A stretch of DNA of 64,000 nucleotides from Ligustrum vulgare (taxonomy: Eukaryota > Streptophyta > Magnoliopsida > Lamiales > Oleaceae), in contig OY743174.1 of the NCBI GenBank assembly GCA_963555705.1, forward strand, positions 25,485,608 to 25,549,607, given 5' to 3'. Below, piece by piece: positions 57,262-64,000 of the stretch (position 1 is its first letter; the number at the start of each line of letters is the position of its first letter). The notes below the pieces were generated by a model, which was not told the origin of the DNA, made no database searches, and saw nothing but the letters and a program-made list of their open reading frames with translations. A program made the translations under genes and the position numbers.

Positions 57262-58906
57262 ATGGAAAACTCTGCATCTCTTAGGCCACCTCTGTTAACT
57301 GGTAGTAACTAAGCATATTGTAAAATCTGTATGGAAAGTTTTATTCAATCTATTGATGAACGTTGTTGGACTTCTGTTCTTGAAGGTTACACAGCACCCA
57401 CTGTCACTACTGGAGGTGTTGTTACAACTATAGCTAGAAGTGCTTATACTGCAGATGAATTAGCTAATGCAAATTGGAATTCTAAGGCACTTAACGCTAT
57501 TGTTTCTTTGGTTGATCAAGGTCAATTCAGACTCATCTCCTCTTTAATACCGCTAAGGAAGCATGGGATGCTTTGAGAATCGCAAACGAAGGAACCAATG
57601 CTGTCAAAACCTCCAAGCTGCAGATGATCACTTTGGAATTTGAACAACTGTCTATGGATGAGAAAGAAGACTTCAAAAGCTTCTATGACAGATTAAGTGA
57701 TCTCACCAACTCATCCGAAGCACTTGGGAAAACCTACTCAAATGAGCAGATTGTACAAAAGATCCTTAGATCTTTACCGAACAGGTCTCATGCAAAAGTG
57801 ACAGCAATTGAAGAAAGCAAGGATCTTTCAACTATGCGAGTTGAGGAACTTGTAGGGTCATTGATGACCTATGAGTTAAATCTGGCCCGAAGAAAGAAGG
57901 ACAAATCACCGGGGATTGCCTTCAAGACAAACAGTGCGAATCCAGACGACTCTGGCGAGACAGACGAAGATGAAAATTTCGTACTTCTCACCATACAATT
58001 TAAAAGGTTCCTCAAGGGCAAACAAAAAGAAAGATCCACAAATCTTCAAGGCCAGAATCAAAAACAATGGAAGAAAAATAATTTCTATCCAAAGAATAAT
58101 GCCAACATGTCTGAAGGGAAGCCTAGGAGTCGAATCCAATGCAGAGAATGTGAAGGATATGGACACATTGCAGCTGATTGTCCTAATACTCAAAAGAAGG
58201 CCAAGGGAAGGAAGGCCATGAATGTTACATGGAGTGATGGAGACTCAGATAAATCAGAATCAGACAGCAGCAGTTCTGAAAAGCAGGTAGTTACCCTTAC
58301 TGCTTTACAGCTGTCTGGTACTGAATCTGGTAACTCTTCTTATACAAATAAATCCGGACCAAATACTGAAAACTTGAGGAAGGAACATCAAGATGCAGAG
58401 GAGAAGATTCAACTGTTACATGCCTTCGCTGAGCACAGCAGGGAACGACAATTGGACGACGTATCTGTAGTCTCAGATGATGAACAAAATGAGGTAAGCA
58501 GGTTAAGTTCAGAACTTGCTAAAGCACAAGACAAAATCAAGAAGCTGGCACGTGGATCTGTCCAGCTTGATGAAATCCTGAACAGTGGCAGACCTGTCAG
58601 CCTAAAAACAGGTCTTGGATATGAAGGTAAAGGTAAAAATCATGACCATAAAATAAACTTTGTAAGAGAATTTGTATACAGGTACATGGAACAGAATAGA
58701 AATCATACAGATGCATCTACCTCTCATCAATACAATGCGGCTGGGACTCAAAACTTACATCCAGCCAGGAACTATACAAGAAGACAATTTCAGTCGAATC
58801 TGTACAAGCCAATTGAGTCTGTCCATCAGAACGGCAGGAAATTTCAACCTCGACAGAGTCGGCAGGATACATCTGTTTTCCAGGTATTCTGTAATTTTTT
58901 GTGCTA
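57262..58906 (+). pseudogene. C3 gag
   Basis: It opens MENSASLRPPLLTGSN with an early TAA, then ESFIQSIDERCWTSVLEGYT and a frameshift near 57550. The long frame from there shows the UBN2 capsid region (KLQMITLEFEQLSMDEKEDF) and PNRSHAKVTAIEESKDL. A CCHC knuckle CRECEGYGHIAADCP (about 58140-58184) follows, then an acidic Ser-rich linker and a coiled-coil-like stretch (SRLSSELAKAQDKIKKL). TGLGYEGKG, typical of SIRE gag, is present. Confidence 0.88.
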
Positions 58907-60362
58907 AATCTGGTCATGATGTATTTAGGTGTCATGAGTACTTGAAATTAATCAACTCACACAAAAGAAGACTTGTTCCTAGACAAGAGAAGAAAATTCG
59001 AACTAATGCTTATGTAGTTCAATTGTCTTTGAGTGACGATGTAGGCAAAGACAGTCCTCTTAATTGGTACCTGGTAGCAAGCACTCTTTGTCAACAACCT
59101 CTTTAGTAATGGAATCGGTTCTTCGTTCTCTATCCTATCTAGTCATCCAGTTCAATGATCCGAGGCAAGTAGGCTTAAAATGTCCTCCCAAGCGTCCAAA
59201 AAGTCAACTATGATAAGACACCTGAGTGGACAATTGAAAAGGTCAGTGTTTTGAGAACTATTACATAAGAAAGACATTGAATCGCAAAAAGTCTGTTTTC
59301 TGATAAGGATTTGCTGCCTTGATTCCTAACACATGGTATTTTAATAGTAGATGTTCTAGACACATGACGAGTGATCTCTCTCTACTAACACATTTTGAAA
59401 AAGGCGAAACAGGTGATGTTACATTTGGTGATGGCCAAAAGGGAAAGATAGATGGATCTGGTGTCATCAACATCAAAGGACTGCCTACATTAACAAATGT
59501 CTTATATGTTATAGGACTTAAGGAAAATTTGATCAGTGTAGGACAACTATGTGATGATAACTTGCTTGTCGTGTTTTCAAAAGAATATTGCAAGGTTTTA
59601 AATTGTGACAAGAATTATAACTCGTTAAATAGTGTGTTATTTAAGGGAGTTAGATCTAGAGACAAATGCTATACACTTGAGAGTCACGAAACTTGCAATT
59701 CTGTTAAGACCAAAAATGAGAAACTGTGGCATAACAGATTAGGGCATCTAAACTACCATGATCTCATGAAGCTAACCAGACTACAAGCTGTGAGAGGCTT
59801 ACCCTGCATAAACAATATTCCAGATGAAATCTGTGGTGATTGTCAAAAGGGTAAGCAAATCAAAAGTCAACACAAATTAGGTACATCTGTTAATACCTCT
59901 CATATACTTGAACTAATTCACATGGATTTGATGGGTCCTATCCAAAAGGAAAGTATTGGTGGCAAGAGGTATAGTTATGTGTGTGTTGATGATTTCTCCA
60001 GATACACCTGGGTCATGTTTATTCAGGATAAATCTGATACCTTTGACAATTTTGTTAATCTTTTTCAGAAATTGAGCAATGAAAAGGTCGACGAACTGGT
60101 AAGAGTCAAAAGGATCAGAAGTGATCATGGAAGAGAGTTTGAAAACTCCGAGTTTGCTGATTTTTGTATCCAATATGAGATCAAGCATGAGTACTCGTCC
60201 CCAAAGACTCCTCAACAGAATGGAGTGGTGGAAAGGAAAAATAGAACTCTACAAGAGATGGCTCGTGTCATGCTAAATAGCAACAAATTGCCCACGAAAT
60301 TTTGGGCAGAAGCCATAAACACTGCTTGTTATATTATCAATAGAGTCATGCTTAGATCTTGA
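58907..60362 (+). pseudogene. C3 protease and integrase
   Basis: A second knuckle-like CAKSGHDVFRCHEYLK precedes the protease. The protease active site reads WYFNSRCSRHMT where WYFDSGCSRHMT is expected, so the catalytic Asp and Gly are lost. Pre-integrase LWHNRLGHLNYHDL with CGDCQKGKQ is intact. Integrase catalytic residues lie in HMDLMGP, RSDHGREF and QNGVVERKNRT. The frame stops at 60360-60362 within the C-terminal region. Confidence 0.9.
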
Positions 60363-62188
60363 ACAAACCAAACTGCATATGAAATTTGGAAGGGTAGAAA
60401 ACCTAGGGTTGATTACTTTCATGCCTTTGAAAGTAAATGCTACATTTTGAAAGATAGAGAACACCTAGGAAAATTTGACTCAAAATCAGATGATGGAATA
60501 TTTTTGGGTTATGCTGAAAATAGGAGGGCCTATAGAGTTTACAATCTAAGAACCCAAAATGTTCTTGAGTCAATTAACGTGAAAGTGGATGATACTAATT
60601 GTATAAATTCGGATTTGCAGGTAGCAGGTGGTGATTAACTGGATATTCCACCAAAAGAAGAAGCTGGAAGCGAAAAATCAGAAGAAGAACAGCACCAAGC
60701 TGAAAGTCTCAATAATACTGAAGAATCCAATAAGGATGAGTCTGGGCACCCAGTAATATCTGCAGATCGAGATGAATCTGATGACCCAGATACACTTGAT
60801 ATTGCTGAATCAGAAGCATCGAGACTACCACCTATTAGGATCCAAAAGGCACATCCACTTCATTCTCACTAATATGTCTAAGAAAAATGTGACCAGAAGA
60901 AAATTTGCTAAAATGAGTAACATCTGTCATATGTCTCATACTGAGCCAAAAAATGTCAAGGAAGCTTTGATAGATGAACACTGGGAACAAGTTATGCAGG
61001 AGGAACTTAACCAATTTGAAAGAAACAATGTCTGGGAGCTGGTTCCACGTCCTAAAGAAGGTAATGTAATTGGAACCAAATGGATCTTCAAGAATAAGTC
61101 AAATTAGAAAGGAAATGTGGTAAGAAATAAAGCCAGACTTGTTGCTCAAGGATATACCCAGATTGAAGGGATAGACTTTGACGAGACATTTACTCCGGTA
61201 GCCAGACTGGAATCCATCAGGCTGTTGCTAGCTGTGTCCTGCTACATCAACTTCAGACTATTTCAGATGGATGTCAAAAGTGCCTTTCTGAATGGTGTGC
61301 TTAATGAGGAAGCATATGTGGAGCAGCCTCAAGGTTTCACAGATCCATCTCACCCGGATTATGTCTTTAGACTCAAAAAGGCGTTATATAGGTTAAAACA
61401 AGCCCCCAGAGCTTGGTATGAAAGGCTCCCATCATTCTTGCTAAGCAACGGATACAAAAGGGGAGGAACTGATAAAACTCTTTTCATTAAGCATCTAAAT
61501 CCTGGACTAACTGTAGCTCAAATATATGTTGATGACATAGTATTTGGGTCTACATCTAAGTCCAAAATTAATGAATTTATTAATACAATGAAAAGAGAAT
61601 TTGAAATGAGTATGGTTGGTGAGCTAACCTTTTTTTCTTGGTTTACAGGTACAGCAGGATGAATCTGGCATATTCATATCTCAAGCAAAGTACGCTAAAA
61701 ATTTGGTGAAGAAATTTGGACTTGAAGATGCAAAGGTAATGAGAGCTCCCATGGCGACTACTCTAAAACTTTCAAATGATGATAGTGGTAAGGATGTAGA
61801 TCCATCCATTTACAGAAACATGATTGGAAGTCTTCTGTACCTTACTGCTAGTAGGGCAGATATATCCTTCAGTGTTGGAGTTTGTGCAAGATATCAAGCC
61901 AAACCTAAGGAATCTCATGTTGCTGCTGTGAAAAGAATCATTAGATATGTAAGTGGTATGTTGAATTACGGAATTTGGTTTACAAGAGATACCACTGCCA
62001 ATCTTGCAGGTTTTTCAGACGCAGACTGGGCTAGGAATGTGGATGATCGAAAGAGTACATCTGGAGGATGTTTCTACATTGGGAAAAATTTGGTGGCATG
62101 GCCAAGTAGAAAGCAAAATTCAGTGTCACTATCCACAACCGAAGCTGAATATATAGCAGCTGGGAGTTGCTGTACACAACTCCTTGGA
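60363..62188 (+). pseudogene. C3 reverse transcriptase and RNase H
   Basis: The integrase C-terminus (GYAENRRAYRVYNLRTQNV) and an acidic linker with a stop and frameshift lead to RT: HWEQVMQEELNQFERNNVWE, GTKWIFKNK-stop, NKARLVAQGYTQIEGIDFDE, FQMDVKSAFLNG, LKQAPRAWYERL and the active site IYVDDIVFGSTS (about 61525-61560). A frameshift lies near 61640. RNase H shows FSDADWARNVDDRKSTSGGC and LSTTEAEYIAAGS. It is cut by the G3 LTR. Confidence 0.9.
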
Positions 62189-63040
62189 TGATGCAAACCA
62201 CGTAGCAATTGTAGCTACGCAACCCACAAATTATTGGAATCGACCCAAGAACGCCAAAGAATCACGATTTAGAGATTGATTCAAATTAATTGAACCAAGC
62301 AACCAACACAATCAATTGATATGTTGACCTCTTGATCACAAAGAAAATAAATCTCACCCAAGATTTGAACAAACAAGAATTAAACTCACAAGTTCGGATT
62401 TTATTCAATAAAGAATAAGGTTTGTGAAAGCAATTTGCCTCTCAATTAATATATCAAAGTTGTGTTTAACGAATAATGAAAATTACATCCCTATAAATAG
62501 GGTCAAAACTAGGTTTAAGAGTTGTAATTAAATAAGGAAACAAATAACTAAAATTAAGGAAATAATTAAAAACCCTAATTTACGCGTATGTTGAATTACG
62601 ACCGTGACTGATTTTCTTACGGCCGTAACCTTGCTTCTGATTCACCCTTACGGCCGTGACATATGACTTACGGCCGTAAGTCCAAAATCATCCAATTTCC
62701 AGTTTTTAGGCAGCGCCTCCATTACGGCCGTGATATTAATCTTTACGGCCGTGATACTCAATCTTTACGGCCGTGAGGGTTTGTATGTTACGGCCGTAAC
62801 ATTGAAATTTCACCACTTTCTTCGACGCAATGAATAAGGTTGATCCACTCATTGTTTTGGCTCGGCCCCAACATGGAACTTGTTTCTTTTGATGACACAA
62901 ACATTGTTTTGGCCATTGTTTCTTGAACTAACTTGTCCATTACTTCCTTGGCCCTCTTGGTTTGCAATCGAGTCATCGGTCCTCCTTTGATCTTCAACGG
63001 ATCTTTGTGCGGGCTTGTATCCGTAGTCTGGATCACATCA
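62189..63040 (-). repeat. G3 3' LTR with ACGGCCGT array
   Basis: This 852-bp LTR has seven perfect ACGGCCGT palindromes at 62619, 62650, 62670, 62724, 62745, 62767 and 62790, plus a variant ACGACCGT near 62598. On the minus strand CCCTATTTATAGGG (62493-62506) is a TATA box downstream of the array. The first 253 bp also encode the end of the integrase frame. Confidence 0.88.
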
Positions 63041-64000
63041 TCCCCTCCCTCTTCGAAAGGATTCGACCTCGAATTTGTACCTGCATCAAACGGAGATAGA
63101 TCAGAAACATTAAATGAAGCCGAAACATTATACTCACCAGGAAGATCGAGTTTATAGGCATTGTTGTTGATCCTTTCAATCACTTGGAATGGACCATCCC
63201 CTCGCGGTTGTAACTTTGACTTGCGTTGTTCTGGAAACCACTCTTTTCTCAAATGTAACCAAACCCAATCACCGGGTTCAAAAATGATGCCCTTTCTTCC
63301 TTTGTTAGCCTGCGAAGCATAATGTTCATTTTTCTTTTCAATCGCCAACCTCACCTTGTCGTGGAGTGCTTTAACCATCTCAGCCTTTTTCTTGCCATCT
63401 AAACTACTACGTTCATTCACAGGTAAAGGAATTAAATCCAATGGTGTTAGCGGATTAAAACCATAAACAATTTCAAATGGTGAACACGAAGTAGTAGAAT
63501 GTATAGCCCTATTATATGCAAATTCAATAAATGGCAAACACTCTTCCCAATTTTTCAAATTTTTATTGATTATGGTGCGCAATAATTGAATCATTGTCCT
63601 ATTTACTACCTCGGTCTGTCCATCGGTCTGTGGGTGACAAGTTGTAGAAAAAAGCAATTTTGTTCCTAATTTGTTCCACAAGACTCTCCAAAAATGACTA
63701 AGGAATTTAACATCCCTATCCGAGACAATACTTTTAGGCACCCCATGTAAGCGCACGACTTCCCTAAAGAAAATTTCAGCTATGTTTGTAGCATCGTCAG
63801 TTTTGTGGCATGGTATGAAATGTGCCATTTTACTAAAGCGATCTACTACCACAAAAATCGAATCTCGACCCTTCTTAGTCCTAGGCAATCCTAAAACAAA
63901 ATCCATAGAGATATCGACCCAAGGTTCACTAGGGACGGGTAAAGGCATATATAACCCATGTGGTTTAACCCTAGATTTAGCCTTCTTACAAGTAATGCAT
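62788..64000 (-). CDS. G3 integrase, C-terminal region of pol (5' end off-window)
   Basis: The frame is open to the window edge, where [10 protein letters not shown] is the end of the HHCC zinc finger. The integrase core has D in [11 protein letters not shown] in IVSDRDVKF and E in [10 protein letters not shown]. The GPY/F module reads [20 protein letters not shown]. After DLSPFDAG the frame crosses the polypurine tract (NPFEEGG) and runs 84 codons into the 3' LTR, ending MLRP-stop. No chromodomain motif is clear in the tail. It joins element cDNA to the host genome. Confidence 0.93.
   Translation of the reverse strand, partial: CITCKKAKSRVKPHGLYMPLPVPSEPWVDISMDFVLGLPRTKKGRDSIFVVVDRFSKMAHFIPCHKTDDATNIAEIFFREVVRLHGVPKSIVSDRDVKFLSHFWRVLWNKLGTKLLFSTTCHPQTDGQTEVVNRTMIQLLRTIINKNLKNWEECLPFIEFAYNRAIHSTTSCSPFEIVYGFNPLTPLDLIPLPVNERSSLDGKKKAEMVKALHDKVRLAIEKKNEHYASQANKGRKGIIFEPGDWVWLHLRKEWFPEQRKSKLQPRGDGPFQVIERINNNAYKLDLPGEYNVSASFNVSDLSPFDAGTNSRSNPFEEGGDDVIQTTDTSPHKDPLKIKGGPMTRLQTKRAKEVMDKLVQETMAKTMFVSSKETSSMLGPSQNNEWINLIHCVEESGEISMLRP

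Larger units (their letters stand above)
55570..62188 (+). mobile_element. C3: SIRE-like Ty1/copia element, cut by G3
   Basis: One LTR ends at 57212, followed by a primer-binding site and then gag, protease, integrase, RT and RNase H in copia order. The LTR start is not certain (TGTTAAC at 55570 is a candidate). G3 inserts at 62188 inside the RNase H end, and the remainder with the 3' LTR lies beyond the window. Stops and frameshifts are present in every domain except the gag and integrase cores. Confidence 0.85.
62189..64000 (-). mobile_element. G3: Ty3/gypsy element (3' part), nested in C3
   Basis: The 3' LTR (62189-63040) and polypurine tract (63041-63053, minus-strand AAGAGGGAGGGGA) are followed on the minus strand by an open integrase frame to the window edge. 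The LTR begins TGATGTGATCCAGAC and ends CATCA, a plan shared with N1. The expected TSD copy is TTGGA (62184-62188); the other copy is outside. No stop or frameshift was seen in 1.2 kb of coding sequence, so this may be a recent, intact element. Confidence 0.9.

Noticed and set aside
62598..62797. Repeated 8-mers that might suggest a CRISPR array
   Set aside because: Repeats are only 8-12 bp palindromes with irregular spacing, inside a plant LTR; not a CRISPR array.

Overview
The window is nuclear DNA of a flowering plant, probably a eudicot. It is AT-rich and gene-poor, and consists almost entirely of nested LTR retrotransposons of the plant Ty1/copia and Ty3/gypsy (Athila-like and chromovirus-like) types, plus CTAG-ending Helitrons. 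I cannot name the species. The only intact-looking host gene is a nuclear tRNA-Ser(GCT) near 24.0 kb. Two broken host-gene fragments lie near 5 kb (SRRM1-like PWI splicing factor) and 6.6 kb (trichome-birefringence-like acetyltransferase).

Layout. 51-4683: decayed minus-strand copia (C0) with both LTRs and a 5-bp target-site duplication (TSD). 4684-6849: host-gene fragments. 6850-15449: plus-strand copia (C1), split in its RNase H by a complete non-autonomous gypsy derivative (N1, 11318-14974). 16022-21770: head-to-tail array of Helitrons. 21.8-28.1 kb: AT-rich intergenic DNA with satellites, the tRNA gene and an LTR-like block rich in palindromes. 28186-35620: minus-strand copia (C2), holding a Helitron in its RT (29842-31213) and a 272-bp foldback element in its protease (E1, 33373-33644). 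37.2-38.67 and 54.49-55.55 kb: relic Athila-like element (G2), split by a complete Athila-like element (G1, 38673-54480). G1 in turn carries two copies of an unclassified TIR-bearing element (E2, 41628-43896; E3, 49746-52654). About 55.6-62188: plus-strand SIRE-like copia (C3). 62189-64000: 3' part of a minus-strand, apparently intact gypsy element (G3), inserted in C3 and running off the window.

How the parts relate. Insertion order can be read from TSDs and restored reading frames: G2, then G1, then E2 and E3; C1, then N1; C2, then the Helitron and E1; C3, then G3. N1 keeps only a zinc knuckle and protease. Its LTR plan (TGATRTGATCCRGAC start, CATCA end, array of ACGGCCGT palindromes) resembles that of G3, which encodes an integrase, so N1 probably depends on proteins from a G3-like relative.

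Most notable signals. (1) E2 and E3 are one element family with TGTRRCGMCCC termini, 5-bp TSDs, conserved terminal and subterminal hairpins and a gene-like core (CT tract, GC-rich block, splice donor), but no recognisable transposase. E1 has the same kind of termini and TSD length plus a tRNA-like Pol III promoter. (2) Unrelated LTRs independently carry arrays of perfect palindromes centred on CGATCG or CGGCCG. (3) G3's polyprotein runs into its 3' LTR, and its stop codon is supplied by the first of those palindromes.
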